Shown in pieces: positions 54,307-63,452 of a stretch of 64,000 nucleotides of DNA (the first letter of the stretch is position 1; the number at the start of each line of letters is the position of its first letter). The notes under the pieces are model-generated. The model saw only the letters and a program-made list of their open reading frames with translations. It ran no database searches and was not told where the DNA came from. The position numbers were made by a program, and so were the translations under genes. Origin of the DNA: Fusobacterium naviforme (GTDB taxonomy: Bacteria > Bacillota > Clostridia > Lachnospirales > Lachnospiraceae); NCBI GenBank assembly GCA_003014445.1, contig PYGH01000003.1:62001-126000 (forward strand). Reading direction: 5' to 3'.

Positions 54307-55031
54307 AGCCTCCCCTCACTCTCTCTCCGCGCCGTCCTGTCCCTGTCCTTACTGCGAAAGCTCTGTATGAACAGGATAGAGAGCAGCGTCCGGCTCATAT
54401 ATTTTACCGCATTCAGGGGTGTGAGATAGCTCACCCCCGCGACTCTAAGGTCCATGACCGCCTGAATCTCCGCGACCCGCGCCCCGTTCTTCACGAGCCA
54501 GGAAAGTGTGTCGGGCTCCGGCGGATAGTTGATGTGATCCGAAAAGAGCTCTATCATCCTTCGGCTGTACATCCGCATCCCAGAGGTCGGATCCTGAATC
54601 CGCGCGCCGGAAGCAAGCCGCAGCGCAGCGGAGATGAGACGGCTTCCCAGCATGCGCGCCGAGTGCGGCTTCTTCTCCGTGACAAAGCGGGATGCGATCA
54701 CGATATCGTAGCCATCGTCCATCTTCTCCCGCATGGGAAGGATATACTCCGCCCGGTGCTGCCCGTCTCCGTCGAACTGCACGGCGTAGCGGTAGCCCCT
54801 TCGGTCTGCATAGCGCATCCCCGCGCGGAAGGCCCCCGCCAATCCGAGATTCACCGGCAGATTCAGGGTGTGAAACCCGCGCTGTCTGCATATCTCCTGC
54901 GTCCCGTCCACGGAGCCGTCGTTCACAATGAGGTAATCCAGCCCGGGATGCTCCCGGATGAGGCGCTCCGCGACTCCGGCGATATTCGCCTCCTCATTGT
55001 AAGCAGGTATTATCACAAGGATGTCATTCAT
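54303..55031 (-). CDS. DPM1-like GT2 glycosyltransferase
   Basis: A 242-residue enzyme with the dolichyl-phosphate-mannose synthase pattern: LVIIPAYNEEANI, VNDGSVDGT, FDGDGQH (metal-binding Asp residues) and SRF..DPTSGMRMYSRRMI. It lacks the C-terminal membrane helices; the neighbouring DUF2304 protein may supply the membrane anchor. It should load a sugar on a polyprenyl phosphate. The donor is unknown. Confidence 0.92.
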   Translation of the reverse strand: MNDILVIIPAYNEEANIAGVAERLIREHPGLDYLIVNDGSVDGTQEICRQRGFHTLNLPVNLGLAGAFRAGMRYADRRGYRYAVQFDGDGQHRAEYILPMREKMDDGYDIVIASRFVTEKKPHSARMLGSRLISAALRLASGARIQDPTSGMRMYSRRMIELFSDHINYPPEPDTLSWLVKNGARVAEIQAVMDLRVAGVSYLTPLNAVKYMSRTLLSILFIQSFRSKDRDRTARRESEGRL

Positions 55032-56079
55032 CCGCTCTCTCCTGTCCTGATCTCCTGTCCCAGTATCCGGGGCTCATGCTGAGCCGCCGCGTGAGCTTTC
55101 GCGGCAGCGCCCGGTGGCTCTTTCCGAGGCGATAGCCCAGATACTTCGCGCCGCTCAGCAGCACAAGACGGGGCAGCAATCCCGCATGTCCCTCTCTGCA
55201 CAGCCCCTTTGCGGTGCGAAGCACCATGCGTATGCCCTCGCCCTCGCTCCGGATGCCGGAGAAGACCTCCGGATGCTCCGCCTGCGAGACTGCCAGGTCA
55301 AAGTTCCGGTGCAGCTGCTGAGCCGGGCTGTAATTATGCGAGTGACGCACGCGCGCCTCCGCCGCATAGGCGATGCGGTAGCCTGCGCGAAGCAGCCCCG
55401 CGGCGTAGATCATGTCCTCATTGAAGATGGCCCGGTCCGTGAAGCCGCCCAGCCTGTCAAAGACCGCCCGGTCATAGGCCGCACAGACATCTGAGGCGAA
55501 GAAGGTCTTGATCCCGAGCCGCGGGAGGTCCTCAATTCCCTTCGTAAAACTCTTCGCAGGGTAATTATACGCCCGCGTGAGACGCTCGATCGCGTCCGCG
55601 TCGCGGTTCGGAAGCTGACGCCCGTAGGAGAGCGCCACTCTGCCGCCCCCTCGCTCTGCGCCCTGCAAGGCCGCGCAGGCCTCCTTATGGTTCCGCACAT
55701 CGCCCCCCGGTGAAGCTGCCTTCTCCGGAAGCAGCGGTTCCAGAAGTCGCTCAATGAGATACTCGTCCGCCGGAACCGCGTCCTGCGTCATCATGATAAA
55801 GCAGGGGGCATCCGAGTACCGCACGCCGAGATTCCGCGTGTGTCCGTGGTCGAACTCCGCCTTCCGGATGTGGTGAAGCTCACAGTGCGAAAGGACGCCC
55901 AGCTTTCTGAGCTCTGCCTCCACACCGGAGCGCTCCCAGAGTTCCCGCTCCGTGTTCATGATGATGACCTTCTGCGGCCTCACGCTCTGGCGGAACAGGC
56001 GCCGCATCAGCAGGAGAAAACGCGCGTCCGGTCTGTAGGCGGGGATGATGACATCTACCCGCAGCTTCTCCCTGTTCAT
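55024..56079 (-). CDS. GT2 glycosyltransferase (rhamnosyltransferase-like)
   Basis: A 351-residue enzyme. DVIIPAYRPDARFLLLMRRL opens the GT-A fold; HIRKAEFDHGHTRNLGV and MMTQDAVPADE match the rhamnosyltransferase-like GT2 family (the DAVP corresponds to the metal site). An insertion of about 35 residues near residue 150 (EKAASPGGDVRN...) is unusual. Overlaps its neighbours by 4-8 bases. It fits the presence of dTDP-rhamnose genes at the end of the window. Confidence 0.88.
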   Translation of the reverse strand: MNREKLRVDVIIPAYRPDARFLLLMRRLFRQSVRPQKVIIMNTERELWERSGVEAELRKLGVLSHCELHHIRKAEFDHGHTRNLGVRYSDAPCFIMMTQDAVPADEYLIERLLEPLLPEKAASPGGDVRNHKEACAALQGAERGGGRVALSYGRQLPNRDADAIERLTRAYNYPAKSFTKGIEDLPRLGIKTFFASDVCAAYDRAVFDRLGGFTDRAIFNEDMIYAAGLLRAGYRIAYAAEARVRHSHNYSPAQQLHRNFDLAVSQAEHPEVFSGIRSEGEGIRMVLRTAKGLCREGHAGLLPRLVLLSGAKYLGYRLGKSHRALPRKLTRRLSMSPGYWDRRSGQERADE

Positions 56080-57413
56080 GCCCTCTCCTCTACATTCAGC
56101 CTCTCATCACGCCTGAGTCTTTGCGCCGCACTGAAAAGAAAGCACAGCGTGAGCAGCAGCATGGTGAGGAGGTAAGCCTCCGCCGCGCCGGGAATGCCCC
56201 GCCGCAGCACCATCACATCCGAAATGAGCCAGGCGAAGACCGTCGTCCCTCCGTAGATCAGGAAGATGCTCCGCTGCGCCTCAAGAATAACCAGTACATA
56301 GTATAACAGATTCAGCAGCGCATAGAAGCCTCCGCCGAAAATCACCTCGATCAGCGCTCCCCGGTACGGGCGGAGCGCTGCCCCTGCCTCCGCCCCCACA
56401 AGGAGCGAGAGCACAGGAATGCCCAGCAGCCAGGCTGCGCCGGCCCCCAACAGCGTGAAGATCGCGATGAGCAGCGCGATCTTTTGCAGGAGCCCGAGAA
56501 AGCCCGCGCGATCTCCGCGCTCCCGCTTCTCTGAGAGCCCGGTCAGCACCGGACGTATCACAAAATTCGCCATGAGGTTGATGACCGAAGTCGGAATGAA
56601 TATCGTGGTGTAGTAGCCATTGTCCGCGCTGCTCATATGCCGGTTCACCGCATACTTGGACGCCGCGAAGATGTAGAGATCCAGAAAGCTGGACACGAAG
56701 AGCCACCTGCTCCTCTGAAACAGCGCCCATACACTGCCCCGCTGCCGCCGGAAGGAGACAGCCCGGAATTCCCGGAGCGGCAGCACGCAGAACAGAAGCA
56801 ACGAGAGTCCCTGCCCCAGCACCGCCGCGGCAGAGCTTAAGACGAGATCGCCCGTCTTTAGCATCACCACCGTAAAGAGAAGCACGGAGAGGAGCGTGCG
56901 GAAGGCATTGCTCTTTCCCGCGAGATAGAGCCTTCCCTGCCGCTGGAATTCGGAGTCGTAGCAGTCCGCGTAGCCGTCTAGCACCTTGTAGAGTGCCATG
57001 AGAAGCAGGACGCTTCGCGCCGTCCCCGCCTCGGTGCATGTCAGGGCGTAGCCCAGAGAGAGCACAGCGGCCGCAAGGCAGCTGAGACAGCGAAAGTGCC
57101 GGTACTCCGCAAAGCTGAAGCGCCCCGCGGCATCCGTGATCTGCAGAGGCCGCATCCCGAAGTAGGCGACAATAAACATCTGCTGTCCGAAGGTCGAGAA
57201 GGCGAAAAAGAATATCCCGCCCGCATCCGCTCCGAGGCAGCGCGTCACCGCCGCACCGAGCAGCATGCTGGTCAGTGCGTAGACGGCGCTCCCGAGCATA
57301 TTCCAGAGGATATTTCTCTCCCCGATCCGCTGATCGCTGCCGAAGAGCAGGCGACTCCACAAATTCATTTCCGCCCGGCTTCGAACGGCAGCCCGCAGCT
57401 CCTGCTCCCTCAT
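56076..57413 (-). CDS. Wzx-like polysaccharide flippase (MATE/MOP superfamily)
   Basis: A 445-residue protein with about twelve to fourteen membrane helices. It opens with a cytosolic tail and RIGERNILWNMLGSAVYALTSMLLGAAVTRCLG, the usual start of MOP-superfamily lipid-linked oligosaccharide flippases, with similar internal repeats later. Such proteins flip lipid-linked repeat units. Its presence next to an ABC exporter of the same cluster is unusual. Overlaps both neighbours by four bases (ATGA). Confidence 0.85.
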   Translation of the reverse strand: MREQELRAAVRSRAEMNLWSRLLFGSDQRIGERNILWNMLGSAVYALTSMLLGAAVTRCLGADAGGIFFFAFSTFGQQMFIVAYFGMRPLQITDAAGRFSFAEYRHFRCLSCLAAAVLSLGYALTCTEAGTARSVLLLMALYKVLDGYADCYDSEFQRQGRLYLAGKSNAFRTLLSVLLFTVVMLKTGDLVLSSAAAVLGQGLSLLLFCVLPLREFRAVSFRRQRGSVWALFQRSRWLFVSSFLDLYIFAASKYAVNRHMSSADNGYYTTIFIPTSVINLMANFVIRPVLTGLSEKRERGDRAGFLGLLQKIALLIAIFTLLGAGAAWLLGIPVLSLLVGAEAGAALRPYRGALIEVIFGGGFYALLNLLYYVLVILEAQRSIFLIYGGTTVFAWLISDVMVLRRGIPGAAEAYLLTMLLLTLCFLFSAAQRLRRDERLNVEERA

Positions 57414-58318
57414 AGGAACCTGCCGAGGAGACGCGCCTCGAGCTTCACCACCGCGTGAAAGAGTCTCGTGACGAGAAGCTGCGCTCCCGATACCTCGAGG
57501 TAGCGCCTGTAATACTGAAGGGTCGCCGCCTCCCTGAGCCGCTGCCGCTCCAGAAGCCGCTGATAGCTCCGCCTTATGCTCACCGCGTGCCTGTGGAGAT
57601 AGTGCTCCGTCATAAGAAGTCCGGTCCGAAAGCCATGGAAGCGCAGCTTCCAGCCGAGGACATACTCCTCCTCATAGAGAAATATCTCCTCGTCATAGCC
57701 GCCGCTCTGACGGAATTTATCAATATCCACCATGAGAAGAGAGCCCGGCACGCAGTCCACATGCACCAGCTCCCTGCCGATGTAGCGCCAGCGCGGATAG
57801 TGCAGGATATGCGCAAAGATGCGCCGCATGAGCGGGCCCGATTCCAGCAGATCGTAGAGCCAGGGACGAAGCGGCCAGGCCGCCGCGCCGGAGAGCACAT
57901 TCTGACGGCTGCCCGGAATGCCGGCCTCCGCAGGGAGCGATGGGTTCTGCTGCACCGGGGCGAGCGCCGCAAGCTCCGGATGGCGCTCCATCGTCTCCGT
58001 GAGCGCGGCGACGCAGGCGTCCGTGAACTCCGCGTCCGGATTTGCGATCAGCGCACGCTCCGCCCGCAGCACCTCCGAGGCGTAGCGTATGCCGAGATTA
58101 TTGCCCGCGCCGTAGCCGCCGTTTTTCTCTGCGGTGACGAAAATCACCTTGTCCCGCACCATGGAGCGCAGGCGCAGCGCACTCGCGTCCGTGGAGGCAT
58201 TATCCACAACAATGACCGCATCGAGACTTTTGTACTCCCGTATCCGCTCGATCTGTGCGATCGTCGTGTCCGCGTCATTGTAATTCACTATCACACAGAC
58301 TGTCCTCACAGGCCTCAC
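57410..58318 (-). CDS. GT2 glycosyltransferase (rhamnosyltransferase type)
   Basis: A GT-A enzyme of about 302 residues. VCVIVNYNDADTTIAQIERI, VVDNASTDAS, GGYGAGNNLG and the ALIANPDAEF (NPD metal site) belong to the WbbL-type rhamnosyltransferase family. The C-terminal part carries YDEEIFLYEEEYVLGWKLR with the catalytic acidic residues. The start is GTG: either at 58318 (GTGA overlap with the GT8 stop, chosen here) or at 58309 with GAGAGG ahead. A longer in-frame extension upstream is a shadow of the GT8 gene. Confidence 0.88.
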   Translation of the reverse strand: MRPVRTVCVIVNYNDADTTIAQIERIREYKSLDAVIVVDNASTDASALRLRSMVRDKVIFVTAEKNGGYGAGNNLGIRYASEVLRAERALIANPDAEFTDACVAALTETMERHPELAALAPVQQNPSLPAEAGIPGSRQNVLSGAAAWPLRPWLYDLLESGPLMRRIFAHILHYPRWRYIGRELVHVDCVPGSLLMVDIDKFRQSGGYDEEIFLYEEEYVLGWKLRFHGFRTGLLMTEHYLHRHAVSIRRSYQRLLERQRLREAATLQYYRRYLEVSGAQLLVTRLFHAVVKLEARLLGRFL

Positions 58319-59304
58319 CTCTCCCTTCTCCGGGCGCTGCGCTCCCGGATGAGCTTCGTCACATAATGGTGGCCGATTCTCGCTCTGAGTCCCGGCAGCA
58401 CCGGTGTGATGAGATCCATACCGTGATACATGAGGAGCTTCCACTCACTGCCCCTCTCCTTCTCCGTCCCCGCAAAGGGCGTCATCTCAAGATAGGCTTC
58501 ATAGGCCTTTCCATAGTGATTCAGCGCGCCCGCCTTCCACGGTCTCTCATCCCCTGCGAAATGGACAATCGAGGGCTTCCGCCGCGCAAAGGCAAAGCTC
58601 TCGCGCGAATGTACCCGGTAGGAGGGCTGCATCCTGCAGAGCGTGTCGTAGCGGAAATAGCGGTAGTTTGTAAAAAAATTCCACTTCGGCGCGACGCTCC
58701 GTATGCGCCCCGCGAGGCAGCCGTTCAGTGCATCCTGATCGTTGAAGAGGCTCTCCTCCTCGATCGCGCTGTAGTAGCTTAGCAGCTGCTCTGTGATGCG
58801 CTCCTCTCTCCAGCGCTTTAAGTCGATCAGCAGCACCCCCGCGTTGAAGTACGGCTCCTCCGCCTCCATATGGAGATAGCGCTTCACCTCCGGATAGATG
58901 GTCGGCTCCTGCACCGCAGCGAGCACGCAGCCCGCAAGCTTTGTGTCCCAGAGCCTTGCAAGCGGCTTCAGCACCACTGTGTCGCAGTCCAGATAGAGCA
59001 CGCGCTCTGCCGTCTCCGGCAGAAGCTCTCCCAGAAAGAGCCGCCCCATGGTGCTGATATCAAAGCTTCCCGTGTCCGGACACCGCTCAAAGCGCGCCCC
59101 GAGATTCCAGAAATCCCGGAACTCCACCGTCCGGCCGAAGGCGTCCGCAGTTCTCCGTATCTTTTCCTTCGAGCGCTCCCCGATACCGGTTGAAATCACA
59201 TAGATATTCAGCTCCTCCGCATCCGCGTTGCTGTCGCAGAGGGAGCAGAGCGAAACTGCGAGATGTCTCGCATAGTTTTCATTGGAGACGTAGGCGACAT
59301 TCAT
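58315..59304 (-). CDS. GT8 family glycosyltransferase
   Basis: A 329-residue enzyme. NVAYVSNENYARHLAVSLCSL opens the fold, LYLDCDTVVLKPL holds the DXD site, YFNAGVLLIDLKRWRE and NDQDALNGCLAG are GT8-typical, and HFAGDERPW closes the catalytic half. GT8 enzymes use UDP-glucose or UDP-galactose with retention. The ATG at 59304 follows GGAAAGGAAGCC; earlier in-frame codons are spacer. The C-terminal 30 residues are basic, probably membrane-associating. Confidence 0.92.
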   Translation of the reverse strand: MNVAYVSNENYARHLAVSLCSLCDSNADAEELNIYVISTGIGERSKEKIRRTADAFGRTVEFRDFWNLGARFERCPDTGSFDISTMGRLFLGELLPETAERVLYLDCDTVVLKPLARLWDTKLAGCVLAAVQEPTIYPEVKRYLHMEAEEPYFNAGVLLIDLKRWREERITEQLLSYYSAIEEESLFNDQDALNGCLAGRIRSVAPKWNFFTNYRYFRYDTLCRMQPSYRVHSRESFAFARRKPSIVHFAGDERPWKAGALNHYGKAYEAYLEMTPFAGTEKERGSEWKLLMYHGMDLITPVLPGLRARIGHHYVTKLIRERSARRRER

Positions 59305-59333
59305 ATGGCTTCCTTTCCTGCTCTGACGCACGC

Positions 59334-59382
59334 GCGCAGCCCGGCTCCGATCCGGCTCAGCCGGCGCGGCTTCGGGCTGCGC
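59334..59382. other. Large GC-rich inverted repeat between leuA and the GT8 gene
   Basis: GCGCAGCCCGG at one end and CGGGCTGCGC at the other (ten paired bases), enclosing an inner CCGGCTCAGCCGG. No T-run follows. It may attenuate transcription from leuA into the glycosyltransferase genes. Confidence 0.55.
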
Positions 59383-59409
59383 ATCACCTTTTATAAAGAA
59401 CCAACGCGT

Positions 59410-61131
59410 TTATTTCTCTTCATGCGCTTCCTCCGGATGCTCCCCGTCCTGCTCCTTCGCATAGAACAGACGGTTCACCGCGGAGAAGACCCCCCGCAGA
59501 GAGGCTCTCGTGATATTGCTCGAAATCCCGACGCCGTAGGTGGTTCTGCCGCTCTCCATATCCAAAATGTGGATATAGGAGGCCGCCTGCGCATTCGATC
59601 CCTGCCGCAGCGCGTGTTCGGAGTAGTCCAGAACCCTTATCTCTATGCCGAGCGCAGTCTCGATTCCGTGGCGCACTGCATCGATCGGGCCGTTTCCGAC
59701 GCCCTCAAAGCGACGCTCCTCGCCGTGATCTGTAAAGCTGCACTTGGCCAGAGTCGCAAAGCTTCCGTCCTCCAGCTCCGTATCTGTGATCTGACACTTT
59801 CTGAAGTGCATCGGCTCCTTGCAGTCTATATAATGCCGATGGAATTCGGAGAATATCTGCTCCGGCGCCACCTCGCCCTGCTGCTCGGAGATGCGCTGGA
59901 TGATATCCGCGAACTCCTTGTGCATGCCCTTCGGGAGATGAAAGCCGTAAAAGGTATCCATGATGAAGGCGACGCCGCCCTTTCCGGACTGCGAGTTGAT
60001 CCGGACCACCGGCTGATACCTCCGCCCGATATCACTCGGATCTATGGGCAGATAGGGTACCGCCCAGTAGGCACTGTTTCGATCCCGCATGGCCTGAATG
60101 CCCTTATTGATCGCGTCCTGATGCGAGCCCGAAAAAGCGGTGAATACCAGCTCGCCCGCATAGGGATGACGCGGCGGTATCTTCATCTTCGTGCAGCGCT
60201 CATAGACCTCTGCGATCTCCTGCTCGTTGGAGAGATTCAGCCCCGGGTCTATCCCCTGTGAGAACATATTGTAGGCGACCGTCAGGATGTCCACATTTCC
60301 GGTGCGCTCCCCGTTTCCGAAGAGCGTCCCCTCCACGCGGTCCGCCCCCGCAAGGATGGAGAGCTCCGTCGCCGCGACGCCCGTACCCCTGTCGTTGTGC
60401 GGATGCACGCTGACAATCACGGACTCTCTCTGCTTCAGGTTTCGTATCATCCACTCTACCTGATCGGCATAGACGTTCGGTGTGTTCATCTCCACCGTCA
60501 GCGGCAGATTCAGAATCACTTTACGCTCCGGCGTGGCCATGCCCCAGGTATCGAGCACCGCCTCGCAGACCTCCAGAGAGAAGTCAAGCTCCGTCCCCAT
60601 GAAGCTCTCAGGGGAGTACTCGAGGATGATGTCGCTCCGCCCGAACTCCTTCATGTAGCGCTTCACCATGCGAACGCCGTCCACCGCGATCTGTCTGATC
60701 TCCTCGCGGGAGGCATGGAACACGACGTCGCGCTGAAGCGTGTTTGTAGAATTATAGATATGTATGATCGGATTCGCGATGCCCTCTATCGCCTCAAAGC
60801 TGCGCCGTATCAGATGCTCACGGCACTGCGTCAGCACCTGCACGTGGACATCCTCAGGTATCATCTTCCGGAAGGCGAGCTGACGCAGGAAGTCAAATTC
60901 CAGCTGTGACGCAGCCGGAAAGCCGATCTCTATCTCCTTGAAGCCAAGCTTTAGGAGGAGCTTGAACATCTCCATCTTCTCCTCGACAACCATGGGCTCG
61001 ACCAGCGCCTGGTTTCCGTCGCGGAGATCCACAGAGCACCAGACCGGCGCCTTTCCGATCTCCCGGTCCGGCCAGCTGCGCTCCGGATAGTCTACGACCG
61101 GGTTCCTCCTATATCTCTCGATGTGATACAT
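59410..61131 (-). CDS. leuA: 2-isopropylmalate synthase
   Basis: A 573-residue enzyme of leucine synthesis (acetyl-CoA plus 2-oxoisovalerate). WCSVDLRDGNQALV is the catalytic loop, HPHNDRGTG holds the metal-binding His residues, LFGNGERTGNVDI is the second signature, and the C-terminal 140 residues are the LeuA dimer/allosteric domain with NITRASLRGVFSAVNRL. The long form resembles the actinobacterial/LeuA2 type. No leuBCD is nearby; it sits oddly between glmM and the glycan genes. Ribosome-binding site GGAG before the ATG. Confidence 0.96.
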   Translation of the reverse strand: MYHIERYRRNPVVDYPERSWPDREIGKAPVWCSVDLRDGNQALVEPMVVEEKMEMFKLLLKLGFKEIEIGFPAASQLEFDFLRQLAFRKMIPEDVHVQVLTQCREHLIRRSFEAIEGIANPIIHIYNSTNTLQRDVVFHASREEIRQIAVDGVRMVKRYMKEFGRSDIILEYSPESFMGTELDFSLEVCEAVLDTWGMATPERKVILNLPLTVEMNTPNVYADQVEWMIRNLKQRESVIVSVHPHNDRGTGVAATELSILAGADRVEGTLFGNGERTGNVDILTVAYNMFSQGIDPGLNLSNEQEIAEVYERCTKMKIPPRHPYAGELVFTAFSGSHQDAINKGIQAMRDRNSAYWAVPYLPIDPSDIGRRYQPVVRINSQSGKGGVAFIMDTFYGFHLPKGMHKEFADIIQRISEQQGEVAPEQIFSEFHRHYIDCKEPMHFRKCQITDTELEDGSFATLAKCSFTDHGEERRFEGVGNGPIDAVRHGIETALGIEIRVLDYSEHALRQGSNAQAASYIHILDMESGRTTYGVGISSNITRASLRGVFSAVNRLFYAKEQDGEHPEEAHEEK

Positions 61132-61142
61132 TCTGATCTCCT

Positions 61143-62501
61143 TCAGTCCGCTGTGACAAGGCCCTCGCGCTCCATCACCGCAATGATGGATGCGACGCTC
61201 TCAGAGCACAGCTGATCTGTCGCCGCCTCTGCCATCACGCGCACCAGCGGCTCAGTCCCGCTCGCGCGAAGCAGTATGCGTCCGTCGCCACCGAGCCTCT
61301 GCTCCGCCGCAGCAACCGCCTTCAGCACCTCCGGATGCTGTTGTGCCGCCTCCTTGTCCGCGACACGCACATTCTTCAAAAGCTGCGGGTAGATATGCAC
61401 CTCCGACACAAGCTTTGAGAGCGGCTGTTTCAGCTCCAGCAGCACCTCCATAAGCTTCAGCGCCGTGACCATACCGTCTCCCGTCGTCTCATACTTGGAG
61501 AAAATAATGTGTCCGGACTGCTCGCCTCCCAGGCGGTTGCCCTGCGCCTGCATATTCTCGTAGACATACTTGTCTCCGACCTGCGTCTTCTCATAGGCGA
61601 TGCCTGCGCGGTCAAAGGCCTTGTAGAGACCGAAATTCGACATCACCGTCGTGACCACCTTGTTGTTTGCGAGCTCTCCGCACTGCTTCATGTACTTTCC
61701 GCAGACGTAGAGTATCAGATCGCCATTGACCTCGCGTCCCAGATCGTCCACTGCGAGGCAGCGATCCGCATCGCCATCAAAGGCAAAGCCGACATCGCAG
61801 TGCTCCCGCTTCACAAGTTCAATGAGCTCCTCCATATGGGTGGAACCGCAGTTCTGATTGATGTTCGTGCCGTTGGGCTCATCGTGGATCACCACAGTCT
61901 GCGCGCCGAGCGCGTCAAAGACATGCTTTGCAATGGAGGACGCGGAGCCGTTTGCGCAGTCCAGCGCAATCCTCTTATTCTTAAATGAGCGCGTTGCGAG
62001 TGCGATGAGATGGCCGATATAGCGGTTCCGACCCGCGGAGAAATCGACGGTACGGCCGATTCCGTCCCGCCTTGCGAGCGGCAGCTCCGCCGGCGTGCCG
62101 TCGATCCAGGCCTCGATCTCCCGGATCACAGACTCCTCCATCTTCTCTCCGCTGCCGTTGATCAGCTTGATTCCGTTGTCGTAGAAGGGATTGTGGCTCG
62201 CGCTGATCATGATGCCGCAGTCGAAATCCTCCGTCCGCACAACATAGGCCACGCTCGGGGTCGGCGTCACATGCAGCAGATACACATCTGCGCCGCTCGC
62301 CGTGAGACCCGCAGACAGCGCATCCTCCAGCATGTAGCTGGAGCGCCGCGTGTCCTTGCCGATCGCGACGCAGCAGCGCTCGCCCTTCGGCTTCTGTCCG
62401 TAGTACCAGCCCAGAAACCTTCCCACCAGAAATGCATGGCGCGGCGTGAGCGTCACATTTGCCTCCCCGCGGAAGCCGTCCGTCCCAAAATATTTACCCA
62501 T
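61143..62501 (-). CDS. glmM: Phosphoglucosamine mutase
   Basis: A 452-residue phosphohexomutase making glucosamine 1-phosphate for UDP-GlcNAc. The catalytic Ser is at 102 in ISASHNPFYDNG, the metal-binding loop is FAFDGDADRCLAVD, the sugar-specificity loop GGEQSGHII, and RASGTEPLVRVM forms the phosphate site. Start overlaps the rfbD stop by two bases (TAATG). Supplies both cell wall and surface glycan synthesis. Confidence 0.97.
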   Translation of the reverse strand: MGKYFGTDGFRGEANVTLTPRHAFLVGRFLGWYYGQKPKGERCCVAIGKDTRRSSYMLEDALSAGLTASGADVYLLHVTPTPSVAYVVRTEDFDCGIMISASHNPFYDNGIKLINGSGEKMEESVIREIEAWIDGTPAELPLARRDGIGRTVDFSAGRNRYIGHLIALATRSFKNKRIALDCANGSASSIAKHVFDALGAQTVVIHDEPNGTNINQNCGSTHMEELIELVKREHCDVGFAFDGDADRCLAVDDLGREVNGDLILYVCGKYMKQCGELANNKVVTTVMSNFGLYKAFDRAGIAYEKTQVGDKYVYENMQAQGNRLGGEQSGHIIFSKYETTGDGMVTALKLMEVLLELKQPLSKLVSEVHIYPQLLKNVRVADKEAAQQHPEVLKAVAAAEQRLGGDGRILLRASGTEPLVRVMAEAATDQLCSESVASIIAVMEREGLVTAD

Positions 62502-63427
62502 TAAATTTCTCCATTTGCTCTTAAAATTTCCAGATACCGGCGCAGCGCGTCCTTCCAGTCCGGAAGCGGCGTGAAGCCCTCCCTGACCAGCTTGGAGCGA
62601 TCCAGTCTGCTGTTCTCCGGCCTTGCAGCCTTCGAGAGGCCGTACTCCTCTGTCGTCACCGGCACGACCTTCGTCTGAAGCCCCGCCTGACGGTAAATCT
62701 CGCAGGTAAAGTCATACCAGGAGATATAAGCGCCCTCGTTTGTGACGTGGTAGCAGCCATACTTCTCGGTCTCCAGCATATCGACCAGAAGCCGCGCGAG
62801 ATCCAGCGTATAGGTCGGCGTTCCGATCTGATCCGAGACCACGCGCACCGTGTCGTGATTCTTTCCGACCGAGAGCATGGTGCGGATGAAATTCTTCCCA
62901 TTTACGCCGAAAACCCAAGCGATGCGGACAATAAAATATTTCTCCAGTAGACCGCTGACCGCGAGCTCCCCATCCAGCTTGCTCCTGCCATAGGTGCTGA
63001 GCGGAGAGAAGTCTCTGCAATCCGGCTCCCAGGGCGCAGTGCCCTTCCCGTTGAAGACATAGTCCGTGCTGATGTAGATCATCTTGCAGCCGAGCAGCCT
63101 GCACGCACGGGCGATATGCTCCGTGCCGCCCGCATTGATCTCGTAGACCCTGTCCTTCTTGTCCTCATCCTCCGCAGCGTCCACCGCAGTCCACGCCGCA
63201 CAGTGCACGATCGCGTCGGGTCTCTGCTCTCCGAGCACGGCCATCACCGCTGTCTCATCTGTGATATCCAGAGAGACATACGGAAGAAAGGTCACTGCCG
63301 TCCCGTCCTGTATCCCGCTGTACTCCGGCGCGAGATCGGAGCCGACCGCCTCAAAGCCCCGCTCTGCGAGCTCATTCATCACATCATGTCCCAGCTGCCC
63401 TGCGACACCTGTCACAAATACCTTCAT
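62501..63427 (-). CDS. rfbD: dTDP-4-dehydrorhamnose reductase
   Basis: A 308-residue short-chain dehydrogenase, the last step of dTDP-L-rhamnose synthesis. FVTGVAGQLGHDV (Rossmann glycine motif), CAAWTAVDAAEDE, ISTDYVFNG, and YGRSKLDGE (Tyr-x3-Lys) are typical of RmlD. The ATG at 63427 follows GGGAGGGG; in-frame upstream codons are spacer. It is 25 bases after rfbB. Confidence 0.96.
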   Translation of the reverse strand: MKVFVTGVAGQLGHDVMNELAERGFEAVGSDLAPEYSGIQDGTAVTFLPYVSLDITDETAVMAVLGEQRPDAIVHCAAWTAVDAAEDEDKKDRVYEINAGGTEHIARACRLLGCKMIYISTDYVFNGKGTAPWEPDCRDFSPLSTYGRSKLDGELAVSGLLEKYFIVRIAWVFGVNGKNFIRTMLSVGKNHDTVRVVSDQIGTPTYTLDLARLLVDMLETEKYGCYHVTNEGAYISWYDFTCEIYRQAGLQTKVVPVTTEEYGLSKAARPENSRLDRSKLVREGFTPLPDWKDALRRYLEILRANGEI

Positions 63428-63452
63428 CAAACCCCTCCCGACTCTCACACAC

